Positions 1 through 8,096 of a stretch of DNA of 64,000 nucleotides are shown piece after piece. The notes beneath the pieces were generated by a model. It searched no databases. It had not been told where the DNA came from and saw nothing but the letters and a program-made list of their open reading frames with translations. Source of the stretch: Myxococcales bacterium (GTDB lineage: Bacteria; Myxococcota_A; Polyangia; Polyangiales; Ga0077539); NCBI GenBank assembly GCA_013298625.1, contig JAAFIF010000011.1, positions 1 through 64,000 of the forward strand, in the 5' to 3' direction. Made by a program: the position numbers and the translations under genes. Every line of letters begins with the position of its first letter. Within the stretch, counting starts at the first letter, position 1.

Positions 1-9
1 GCCGAAAGT

Positions 10-681
10 ATGCTGTCTCAATCCCCGGTCCAAAAGGTCAGTGAAGCCATGTTCGAGCGCGAGGTGCTCCAGAGCGAGCTGCCCGTGCTCATCGACCTCT
101 ACGCGGACTGGTGCGCTCCCTGCAAAGTGCTCGCGCCGCGCGTCGAAGCAGTAGCCCGCGAATACGCAGGTCGCTTGAAGGTCGTGAAGATCAACACCGA
201 CGAGTCCCCGCGGATCGCGCAGGCGTTTCGCGCGCAAAGCATCCCGATGCTCGTGCTCATCGTCGAAGGCCGCCCCGCGGGCATGCTCAAGGGCGCCGTC
301 TCGAAAGAAGAAATCGTCCAGCTCGTCGAGCAGGCGGTCGGAGCCTCTGCGGGCCCCGGCGGCATCGAAAACGTCAAGGCGCCAGACCTCGCCAAGCTCA
401 TCAAAGAGCGCCGCGTGCTCGTGATCGACGTGCGCGAGGCAGGGCCCTACAACCGCGCGCACATCCCCAGCGCGATGAACGTCACGCCCGATCAGATCGA
501 AGCGAAGCTGCCCGAGCTCGCTGTGTTTCGTCGACCCGTGATCGTGTACGATCGCAACTACGGCGACGACGCGAAGAAGGCCCTCGAAGTGTTCGCCGCG
601 CAGCAGTTTCCCGCGGCGGGCCTCGAAGGCGGCATCCTCGCGTGGGAGTCCGAGGGCTTCGACATCGAGCGCACGAACTGA
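10..681 (+). CDS. Thioredoxin domain fused to an inactive-looking rhodanese domain
   Basis: The 223-residue protein has an N-terminal thioredoxin fold with the active site WCAPC at residues 34-38 and a cis-proline at P79 (SIPM), so it should do dithiol-disulfide exchange in the cytoplasm; no signal peptide is visible. Residues about 122-222 match a rhodanese domain (DVREAGPYNRAHIP near 140-153, GGILAWESEGF near 207-217). The position normally held by the sulfur-carrying cysteine is Asp181 (VIVYDRNYGDD), so sulfurtransfer is unlikely and the domain may be structural or binding. It is convergent with uvrA. The start at 10 sits close to the window edge; an internal ATG at 49 is possible. Confidence 0.9.
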   Translation: MLSQSPVQKVSEAMFEREVLQSELPVLIDLYADWCAPCKVLAPRVEAVAREYAGRLKVVKINTDESPRIAQAFRAQSIPMLVLIVEGRPAGMLKGAVSKEEIVQLVEQAVGASAGPGGIENVKAPDLAKLIKERRVLVIDVREAGPYNRAHIPSAMNVTPDQIEAKLPELAVFRRPVIVYDRNYGDDAKKALEVFAAQQFPAAGLEGGILAWESEGFDIERTN

Positions 682-732
682 CGGACTGAGCGCCGGCTGC
701 TGAGCGCGCTGCGCGGGGGACGCGACGGAAGC

Positions 733-3700
733 TCAGCCCATCTCGTCCCGCAGCACTTTGCCCGTGGCCGTCTCGCTCTTGGCGATGAGCTGCGGCGTGT
801 TCGCGGCGACGAGCTTTCCACCGTGTTTTCCGCCGCCGGGGCCGAGCTCGACGAGCCAGTCTGCTGCGGCGAGCACGTTGGGGTGGTGCTCGACGACGAT
901 CACCGAGTCGCCGCGGTCGACGAGCTTCTGCAGCACGCTCACGAGTCGCTCGACGTCGCTCACGTGAAGCCCCGTCGTGGGCTCGTCGAGCACGTAGAGC
1001 GTCCCGCCGCCGCGGCCCGAGAGCTCGGTCGCGAGCTTCACGCGCTGCGCTTCTCCGCCCGAGAGCGTGTGCGACCCCTGCCCCAGCGTGAGGTACCCGA
1101 GGCCCAATGAGCTCAGGAGCTCCAGCGGGCGAGCCAGCGAATTGACCTGCGAAAACACAGCCTTCGCTTCGTCGACCGTGAGCGCCAAGAGCGCGCCCGC
1201 GTCGTAGCCGTGCAGCTTGACCTCCCGCGTCTCGCGCGAGAACCGAAGCCCCTCGCACACCTCGCAGGGCACGACGACGTCGGGCAAGAAGCTCATCTCG
1301 ACGTGCTTTACGCCGGCGCCCTCGCAGGACTCGCAGCGGCCGCCGCCCTTCTCCGTGCTGGTGTTGAAGCTGAATCGACTCGCGGTCCACCCGCGCGCGC
1401 GCGCCTCTTGCGTCGAAGCCAGCAGCTTTCGAATGTCGTCCCACAAGCCCACATACGTCGCGGGAACGCTCCTCGGCGTGCGCCCGATCGGCGACTGATC
1501 GATGCGCTTGACCGACCGCAGCGCGTCGCACCCCGTGATCTTGTCGAACGCGAGCGGCGCTTCGCACTCGAGCCCGAGCTCCGCGCACACCGCGGGAAAC
1601 AGCACGCCGTCGACCAACGTGCTCTTTCCCGACCCAGAGACGCCAGCGACCGCCACGAGTCGGCCCAGCGGAAACTCCGCGCGAATGCCCGCGAGGTTGT
1701 GCCCCTTCGCGCCGTGCACGACCACGCGCGGCGTCTTCGCGTCCACCGGCCGACGCTTCGCCGACGCGCCCGGAACGACCTTCAACGCCATCGCCGTCGG
1801 AGAGCTCTCCGACGCGAGCACCTTCGACGAAGGGCCCTCGGCCACTACGCGGCCGCCGCCCTTTCCGCCGCTCGGCCCCATGTCCACGACCCAGTCCGAA
1901 GCGCGGATCACGGACGCATCGTGCTCGACGACGAACACGCTCGCGCCTCGATCCACCAGCTTGCGCATCGCCTTCACGAGACGGTGCGTGTCGCTCGCGT
2001 GCAGCCCGATCGTCGGCTCGTCGAGCACATACAAAACGCCAGTGAGCCCAGCGCCGATCTGCGCCGCGAGCCGCAGCCGCTGCATCTCTCCGCCCGAGAG
2101 CGTGTTGGCCCTGCGGTCGAGCGAGAGGTAGTCGAGCCCCAGCTCGTCCAACGTGCGCAGCCGCGCCTCGAGCTCGGTCATCGGCGCGCGCCCGATCGAC
2201 TGCTGCCGAGCGTCGAGCGAGAGGTCCTTCAGCGCCGCGCGCAGCTCGCTCGGGCAGAGGCCGACGACCTCGTTGTACCGCCATTTTCCCAGGCGAACCG
2301 CGCGTGGAATCGCAGCGAGCCGCGTGCCGTCGCAGCTCTTGCAGCGCTTTCCGTCGGCGTCCACGCCAGCGCCCTCGCACTTCGCGCAGCGGCCCTGCGC
2401 GGTGTTGAACGAGAAGTGTCGCGGGTCGAGCTCGGGCACGCCGCGGCCGCACTTCGGGCACGCGCTGCGCGTCGAGAGCACCAACGGAGTCGCCTTCGCG
2501 CCAGCGGGCTCGATCACCGCGTGCCCCTGCGCGAGCGCCGCCGATCGCTGCACCAGCGCGATCATCGCCTCGCGATCGCTCACCGACGCTTCGCCCAGGT
2601 CGAAGAGCACGTCGTGCACTTTGCTCTTCGCCAGCGCGGGCACCTTCGCCGTCGCGAACTCGACGCCGTCGACCCGCACGCGCTCGACGCCCGCGCCCAT
2701 CGCGCGCTCGATCGCCTCTTTGTGCAGGCCCTTTCGCGCGCGCACGACCGGCGCCCACACGCGCGCCTTGCCCTTCGCGCCGAGGGTGCTGCGCAGGTCG
2801 TCCGCGATCGCCTCGGGGCTGCGCGCGCTGATCGCCAGATCGCACACCGGGCAGTGCGGCGTCGCGACCTTCGCGAACAACAACCGCAGGTAGTGCGCCA
2901 CCTCGGTGACCGTCGCCACGGTGCTCATCGCGCCCGCGCGCGCCGTGCGTTGCTCCAGCGAAATCGCCGGCGGAATGCCCGCGATCCGATCCACGTCCGC
3001 CCTCCCGAGCGACGGCAGGTACTGCCGCGCATAGGGCGAGAGCGTCTCGAGAAACCGTCGTTGGCCCTCGGCGTACACGACGTCGAACGCCATCGAGCTC
3101 TTTCCCGAGCCCGATGGCCCGGTGAAGGCGACGAGCTTCTCTCGGGGAATCTCCAGGCGCGCGACGGACAAATTGTGCTCGCGCGCCCCTTCGACGACGA
3201 CCGACGTGCGCGTCGCAGGGTCCTCGCGCACCGCGCTCGTCGACGGTCGCACCGCGTTCGTCGGGCCGCCTTCGAGCGCCTCGCGCAAGTACGGCGCGAA
3301 CCGCGACCCCGCGTGCGCGCTCACGGCCTCGGGCGTCCCCTCGCAGACGATCTCACCGCCGTCGTCCGCGGCTTCGGGTCCGATGTCGATGACCCAATCG
3401 GCGTGCGCCGCGACGTGCGGATCGTGCTCGACCGCGATCACCGTCGCGTCCTTGGCGATCAACGCGTCGATCGCGCGCAGGACGCATTCGACGTCCGCGC
3501 GGTGAAGGCCCGCCGTCGGCTCGTCGAGCACCACCAGCGTCCCCGAACCCGCTTCGGCCAGCGCGCGCGCGAGCTTCAACCGCTGCGCTTCTCCGCCGCT
3601 CAGCATCGACAACGGCTGTCCGAGCGGAAGATATCCGAGCCCCACGTCGATCAGCGGCGTGAGCGCGCGCACGAGCGGCTTCATCAGCGGAAAAGCAGCC

Positions 3701-6006
3701 ACCGCGCGCTGCGCGCTCATGGCCAACACGTCCGCGACGCTGTGCCCGCTGTGCCTGAGCTCGAGCACTTCGTCACGAAAGCGCCGACCCTTGCAGTCGG
3801 GGCACGTGAACGAGACGTCCGCCAGAAACTGCATCTCGACCGTCTCGAAGCCCTCGCCCTGACACGAAGGACAGCGGCCGCCGTCGACGTTGAAGCTGAA
3901 CGTCCCCGTCGTGTACCCGCGCTCTTTGGACTCTGGGAGCGCAGCAAACGCCGCGCGAACCGCGTCCCACGCGCCCGTGTACGTCGCCGCGTTGCCGCGC
4001 GAGGTGCGCCCGAGCGGCGACTGGTCCACGAAGGTCACCCACGTGAGCTTCTCGATGCCCACGAGCCCCGTGAACGGCAGCGGCGCTCCGTCCCACGGGG
4101 CGCCCAACATGCGCGACGCCGCAGGCACGAGCGTCTCGCTCACGAGCGAGCTCTTGCCCGAGCCGCTCACGCCCGTCACGCACGTGAAGACCCCCAACGG
4201 AAACCGCGCGTCGTGCCCCTTGAGGTTGTGCCCCTTGGCGCCCTTCAGCACCAGCCACCCCGCGGGAGCACGGCGATTTCGCGTGGATCTTCCCGCGCCG
4301 CGCAGCGCGAGGCCCGTGGGCGTGGGCTTCGATCGCAGCGCGTCCGGCGCGCCGTCGAACACGATCCGCCCGCCGTTTTCACCGGCGCCCGGCCCGAGCT
4401 CGATCACGCGATCGGCGCTCGCGATCACGGACAGGTCGTGCTCGACCACCACCGCCACGTTGCCCAAGCGCGCGAGCCCCCGCGCGACTTCGACCAGTCG
4501 CTCTCCGTCCCGCGGATGCAGCCCCACGGTGGGCTCGTCGAGCACCATGAGCGTCCCCGTGAGCGACGTTCCCAACGCCGCTGTGAGCGCGACGCGCTGC
4601 ACTTCTCCGCCCGACAGCGTGCGCGATGGACGCTCGAGCGTGAGGTACCCGAGGCCCACTTGCGAGAGGTATCCCAAGCGGTGCAGCACCTCGCTGACGA
4701 TCCTGTCCGTCGCCTCGTCGATCGCAGGCAGCTCGCTCAGCCTCTCGCGCAGCTTCGCCACCGGCGTGCGCCCCGCTTCGGTCAGCGAGAGCCCCGCGAC
4801 GCGATAGCGATCGACCTCGGGCTTGAGCCTCGATCCCTGGCACGCGCGGCACGTCTCGTACTTGCGAAAGCGCGAGAGAAACACCCGCACGTGCATCTTG
4901 TACGTCTTGGTCTCGAGCCACTCGAACCAGCCCTTGACCCCGATCCACTCGCCCTCGCCTTCGAGCACGCGCTTCTTGTCGCGAAGGCTCAGGCTCTTCC
5001 ACGGAACGGTCGTGTCGATCTTGTTCGCCTTGCAGAACTTCGCGAGCTCTTTGCGCTCCCACTCGGCCTTCGGGCCGGTCCAACACTTGATCGCGCCGCC
5101 CTCGATCGAGAGCTTGTCGTCCGGCGCGACCTTGTCCCAGTCGAGCTCGATGGTGCGGCCGAAGCCCTTGCACGCGGCGCACGCTCCGATCGGCGACTGA
5201 AAGTTGAACAGCGCCGACGAAGGCTCGGCGAAGACCTTCTCGCAGTGCGCGCACTCGAGCCCTCGCGCGAACCGCGCGGGCGCAGCGCCGTCCTCCATGT
5301 GCACGCGCACGCGAGGTCCCTTGAGCATCGCGGTCCCGATCGCCTCGGCGACGCGCGAGCGCGCGGACCGCTCGATCACCAGGCGATCGATCACCACTTC
5401 GACGTCGCGCTTCGCGACCGCGGCGCTCGGCGGCAGCTCGTCGATGTCCACCGTCGCGCCGTCGACGTAGAGCCGTCGGTAGCCCTGCTCGAGGAGCGCC
5501 TCGCGCACGCCCAGCCAGCGCTCGGGATCATCCGCGGTGACGGAGTATGTCACCACGCTTCGGACGCGGTTTTCTCCGACGCGATCGAGCACGGCGCGCG
5601 CGGCGCCGCTCACCGTTCCGCGCGAGACCTCGCGGCCGCAGGCGTCGCAGGTGATGGTGGCGGCGCGCGACCAGAGCAAGCGCAGATAGTCTTGCAGCTC
5701 GGTCATCGTCCCGACGGTCGAGCGCGAGGTGCGCACGGGCGCGCCGCGATCCACGGCGATCGCCGCAGGGACGGGGTCGAGCTTCGTCACCGGCGGCCGG
5801 TCGCGCCGCTCGAGAAACTGCCGCGCGTACGCGCTAAACGACTCGACGAAGCGCCGTTGCCCTTCTGCGTAGAGCGTGTCGAGCGCGAGCGAGCTCTTGC
5901 CCGAACCCGAGACGCCCGCGACCACGATCAGCTCGCCCGGCCGCAGCGTCAGGTCGACCGAGCGGAGGTTGTGCGTGCGAGCATCGACGAGGACCGTAGA
6001 CTCCAT
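733..6006 (-). CDS. uvrA: Double-length UvrA excinuclease ATPase (tandem UvrA fusion)
   Basis: UvrA is the damage-recognition ATPase of nucleotide excision repair, acting as a dimer with UvrB. Normal UvrA has about 940 residues and two ABC modules; this protein has 1757 and four. Walker A motifs lie near residues 31-39, 614, 967 and 1457 (GVSGSGKSS or GPSGSGKSS), and ABC signatures (LSGGE) near 465, 803, 1304 and 1649. Each half carries its own CxxC zinc modules, e.g. CPSCQGEGFETVEMQF in the first half and CESCEGAGVKHVEMSF in the second. Each half begins with a UvrA N-terminal block (EGQRRFVES.SAYARQ and EGQRRFLETLSPYARQ). All motifs look intact. Chlamydial UvrA is a known double-length relative. 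Start is ATG at 6006. Confidence 0.95.
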   Translation of the reverse strand: MESTVLVDARTHNLRSVDLTLRPGELIVVAGVSGSGKSSLALDTLYAEGQRRFVESFSAYARQFLERRDRPPVTKLDPVPAAIAVDRGAPVRTSRSTVGTMTELQDYLRLLWSRAATITCDACGREVSRGTVSGAARAVLDRVGENRVRSVVTYSVTADDPERWLGVREALLEQGYRRLYVDGATVDIDELPPSAAVAKRDVEVVIDRLVIERSARSRVAEAIGTAMLKGPRVRVHMEDGAAPARFARGLECAHCEKVFAEPSSALFNFQSPIGACAACKGFGRTIELDWDKVAPDDKLSIEGGAIKCWTGPKAEWERKELAKFCKANKIDTTVPWKSLSLRDKKRVLEGEGEWIGVKGWFEWLETKTYKMHVRVFLSRFRKYETCRACQGSRLKPEVDRYRVAGLSLTEAGRTPVAKLRERLSELPAIDEATDRIVSEVLHRLGYLSQVGLGYLTLERPSRTLSGGEVQRVALTAALGTSLTGTLMVLDEPTVGLHPRDGERLVEVARGLARLGNVAVVVEHDLSVIASADRVIELGPGAGENGGRIVFDGAPDALRSKPTPTGLALRGAGRSTRNRRAPAGWLVLKGAKGHNLKGHDARFPLGVFTCVTGVSGSGKSSLVSETLVPAASRMLGAPWDGAPLPFTGLVGIEKLTWVTFVDQSPLGRTSRGNAATYTGAWDAVRAAFAALPESKERGYTTGTFSFNVDGGRCPSCQGEGFETVEMQFLADVSFTCPDCKGRRFRDEVLELRHSGHSVADVLAMSAQRAVAAFPLMKPLVRALTPLIDVGLGYLPLGQPLSMLSGGEAQRLKLARALAEAGSGTLVVLDEPTAGLHRADVECVLRAIDALIAKDATVIAVEHDPHVAAHADWVIDIGPEAADDGGEIVCEGTPEAVSAHAGSRFAPYLREALEGGPTNAVRPSTSAVREDPATRTSVVVEGAREHNLSVARLEIPREKLVAFTGPSGSGKSSMAFDVVYAEGQRRFLETLSPYARQYLPSLGRADVDRIAGIPPAISLEQRTARAGAMSTVATVTEVAHYLRLLFAKVATPHCPVCDLAISARSPEAIADDLRSTLGAKGKARVWAPVVRARKGLHKEAIERAMGAGVERVRVDGVEFATAKVPALAKSKVHDVLFDLGEASVSDREAMIALVQRSAALAQGHAVIEPAGAKATPLVLSTRSACPKCGRGVPELDPRHFSFNTAQGRCAKCEGAGVDADGKRCKSCDGTRLAAIPRAVRLGKWRYNEVVGLCPSELRAALKDLSLDARQQSIGRAPMTELEARLRTLDELGLDYLSLDRRANTLSGGEMQRLRLAAQIGAGLTGVLYVLDEPTIGLHASDTHRLVKAMRKLVDRGASVFVVEHDASVIRASDWVVDMGPSGGKGGGRVVAEGPSSKVLASESSPTAMALKVVPGASAKRRPVDAKTPRVVVHGAKGHNLAGIRAEFPLGRLVAVAGVSGSGKSTLVDGVLFPAVCAELGLECEAPLAFDKITGCDALRSVKRIDQSPIGRTPRSVPATYVGLWDDIRKLLASTQEARARGWTASRFSFNTSTEKGGGRCESCEGAGVKHVEMSFLPDVVVPCEVCEGLRFSRETREVKLHGYDAGALLALTVDEAKAVFSQVNSLARPLELLSSLGLGYLTLGQGSHTLSGGEAQRVKLATELSGRGGGTLYVLDEPTTGLHVSDVERLVSVLQKLVDRGDSVIVVEHHPNVLAAADWLVELGPGGGKHGGKLVAANTPQLIAKSETATGKVLRDEMG

Positions 6007-6125
6007 GCGAGCGCTGACTCCAGAGACTGTGTGAGAGTGACCAACGACGAGCCGAGAGTGCCCGCGTGCATCGATGCTCGACGGGCCGCTGCGTTTTCAC
6101 CGCGACCTTCGAACCCGCAACCACG

Positions 6126-6137
6126 GAACATCTGTTT
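6126..6137. promoter_or_regulatory. Possible LexA-like dyad between uvrA and the TPR gene
   Basis: The divergent 278-bp gap (6007-6284) holds GAACATCTGTTT, a short dyad (AACA-TC-TGTT) of the GAAC-N4-GTTY type used by some LexA proteins. It is about 120 bp upstream of uvrA, a usual SOS gene. The match is short and may be chance; no other site in the gap stood out. Confidence 0.25.
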
Positions 6138-6284
6138 AGTACCGCCGAGCGTTCTCTCGTACCGCCTCCCACCCACGCTTGTCGAGCGCGGCCTCCGTCA
6201 CGGTCGCCGCCGTGCTGGCGATGACTCACCGGTGCATCTCCGCGCGCTGCCTGCCGTACAACCGTTCTCAGTGACCGCCACGCC

Positions 6285-7322
6285 GTGAAGAACCACCGAC
6301 GATCGCCACGCCTCGCGCTCTCTCTCGCCGCGCTGCTCGCCGCCGCCAACGCGCACGCGCAGCGCCGCCCGACCGTGGCGCAGCGCGTGAGCAACGCCAC
6401 GCAACGCTGCGACACCGACGCGCCCCGCGAGTGCGTGAGGGCGATCGACGCGCTGCCCGCGGCTTCTCGACGCGCGCCTGCGCTGCAATCGCTGTCGCTT
6501 CGAGCGCGGTTCGAGCTGCTGAACGTCGCGCTCGAGCCCGACGGCGCGAGGGCGCTCGACGCAGCCAAGCGCGCGGAGCTGACCCGCATCGAGCGCGCGG
6601 TGACCGAGCTCACCGACCGCGACGCAACCCAGGGAATCGCCTGGCTCTTGCGCGGACGAATCGCCCTGGTCCGCAACGCGCTCGACGCGTCGGCGACGGC
6701 GCTCGAACGCGCCGCGACGCTCCTCACGCGAGACCCATCCGCGAGCAACGACCTCGCGATGGTGCTCGTCGCGCTGCGGCGCTTGCCGGACGCAGAGCGC
6801 GCGCTCACGAGGGCGACGACGCTCGCGCCCAACGACGCCGAGCCCTGGTCGAACCTCGGCGGTGTGCGGCTCGCGCGGGGCAACGCGCAGAGCGCGGCGA
6901 CGGCGTTTCGTGAGGCGATTCGCTGCGCTCCCACGGTGGCGAGGCACAGCTCGGACCTGGGTTCCGCGCTGCTCGCGGCGGGGCAAGCTGAGCCCGCGGC
7001 GCGCGCGTTCGGCGACGCGGTTCGTCTCGCGCCGACGGACCCTGTGGTGCGCGCAAACCTGGGCTACGCGCTCGCAGTCGCCAATCGTCTCGACGACGCG
7101 CTGGCCGAGCTGCGCCGAGCGACCGAGCTCGGACCGCGCGCCTCCGCCGCTTGGAACAACCTGGCCATCGTGCTCTCGCGCCGCGGGGACACCGCTGGCG
7201 CCGAGAGCGCGCTGCGCAGGGCGCTCGAGATCGACCCCAACGACGCGAGGGCGAGGGCCAACCTCGACGCGCTGCTCGCGTCTCGACGGCCAACAGCGGC
7301 CGCAGCGGACGCCGGCCGCTGA
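6285..7322 (+). CDS. Secreted tetratricopeptide-repeat protein
   Basis: A 345-residue protein starting with GTG at 6285. Residues 1-25 form a signal peptide (basic start, LALSLAALLAAA core, cut near AHA|Q). From about residue 105 to 335 there are consecutive TPR units with the expected small and hydrophobic spacing (AWSNLGGVRLARGN, VRANLGYALAVANR, AWNNLAIVLSRRGDTAGAE). TPR arrays are protein-binding scaffolds, here in the periplasm. It is divergent from uvrA and convergent with the PilZ gene, so the context gives no partner. The specific role is unknown. Confidence 0.8.
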   Translation: MKNHRRSPRLALSLAALLAAANAHAQRRPTVAQRVSNATQRCDTDAPRECVRAIDALPAASRRAPALQSLSLRARFELLNVALEPDGARALDAAKRAELTRIERAVTELTDRDATQGIAWLLRGRIALVRNALDASATALERAATLLTRDPSASNDLAMVLVALRRLPDAERALTRATTLAPNDAEPWSNLGGVRLARGNAQSAATAFREAIRCAPTVARHSSDLGSALLAAGQAEPAARAFGDAVRLAPTDPVVRANLGYALAVANRLDDALAELRRATELGPRASAAWNNLAIVLSRRGDTAGAESALRRALEIDPNDARARANLDALLASRRPTAAAADAGR

Positions 7323-7334
7323 GCGAAGGGCTGA

Positions 7335-7973
7335 TCAGCTCGCGACGCGCAGCTCGGGCTCGGCGGCGCGCGTGGCGCGGAGGAGCAGCTCGGCCCACGC
7401 GAGGTCGTCGTCGCGCGTGCCGGGGACGCGCTCGATTCCGCAGCGGTTGCCGTGGGTCCAAACGATGCGGGCGGGGACGGCGCCCCGCGAGATCGACGAG
7501 AGGTCGATCAGGACCTCGGTTCCGCCCACGACAGGGGACATGGTGACGAGCAGCGCACCGCCGGCGCTCACATCTTCGATGGTCCCGTGAACGAGCCGCT
7601 GCGTGGCTCGGCGAGCGCCCACGAAGGAAACGAGCACGCGCTCGGCGCAGGGGTAGCGCCAGTGCTCGCGCGCGGCCGAGGCGACTTCGCCCTGCGCCCA
7701 GCGGCGCAAGAACGTGAGGCGATCGGCGTGCGACGAGAGCACCCGCACGCCGCATCCGCGGGGCAATCCGGGGACGTGCTGCAAGCGACGCCAGGCGACG
7801 ACGCCCTCGAGAAACAGCCCCGCGGCGAGCCCAGGGCACTCGACCTGCACCAAGATCGACGACCCCACCGATGCCGTCGAGCACTCGGGGACGAACAAAA
7901 CATCCTCCGAGACGCCCTGCTGCGATCGCCCCAGCGCGGCTCGGTCCCTGAACGTGGTTGCAACTCGAATCAT
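7335..7973 (-). CDS. PilZ-domain protein, two barrel-like halves
   Basis: A 212-residue cytoplasmic protein. The C-terminal half has a PilZ core: Arg-rich lead YPCAERVLVSF near 108-117 followed by DVSAGG at 134-139, the DxSxxG element that contacts cyclic di-GMP in this family. The N-terminal half (about 20-95, GLFLEGVVAWRR, GCGVRVL) resembles the strand pattern of a second, degenerate PilZ-like barrel, as in the myxobacterial PilZ subfamily. The start is the ATG at 7973; the open frame runs far upstream, but only as antisense to the next gene. It shares a divergent 123-bp region with the NHL lipoprotein. Confidence 0.8.
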   Translation of the reverse strand: MIRVATTFRDRAALGRSQQGVSEDVLFVPECSTASVGSSILVQVECPGLAAGLFLEGVVAWRRLQHVPGLPRGCGVRVLSSHADRLTFLRRWAQGEVASAAREHWRYPCAERVLVSFVGARRATQRLVHGTIEDVSAGGALLVTMSPVVGGTEVLIDLSSISRGAVPARIVWTHGNRCGIERVPGTRDDDLAWAELLLRATRAAEPELRVAS

Positions 7974-8096
7974 GGTCGTTGCTCCGCCGCGACTCGAATG
8001 TCGCGACCAGGCGCACGCGCCGTGGAAGGGAAGAGATGCGGCTTCGATTGCAACCATCCGTTGCCGACCGTCGCTCGCTGGTGGCACGATTCGATC

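Noticed and set aside
482..2845. A 787-codon minus-strand frame inside uvrA
   Set aside because: It lies in another frame of the same strand as uvrA; Arg/Gly-rich with no domain.
1210..6288. A 1692-codon open frame on the plus strand
   Set aside because: It is antisense to uvrA in GC-rich DNA; the product is Arg/His/Ala-rich without motifs, while the other strand has all UvrA motifs.
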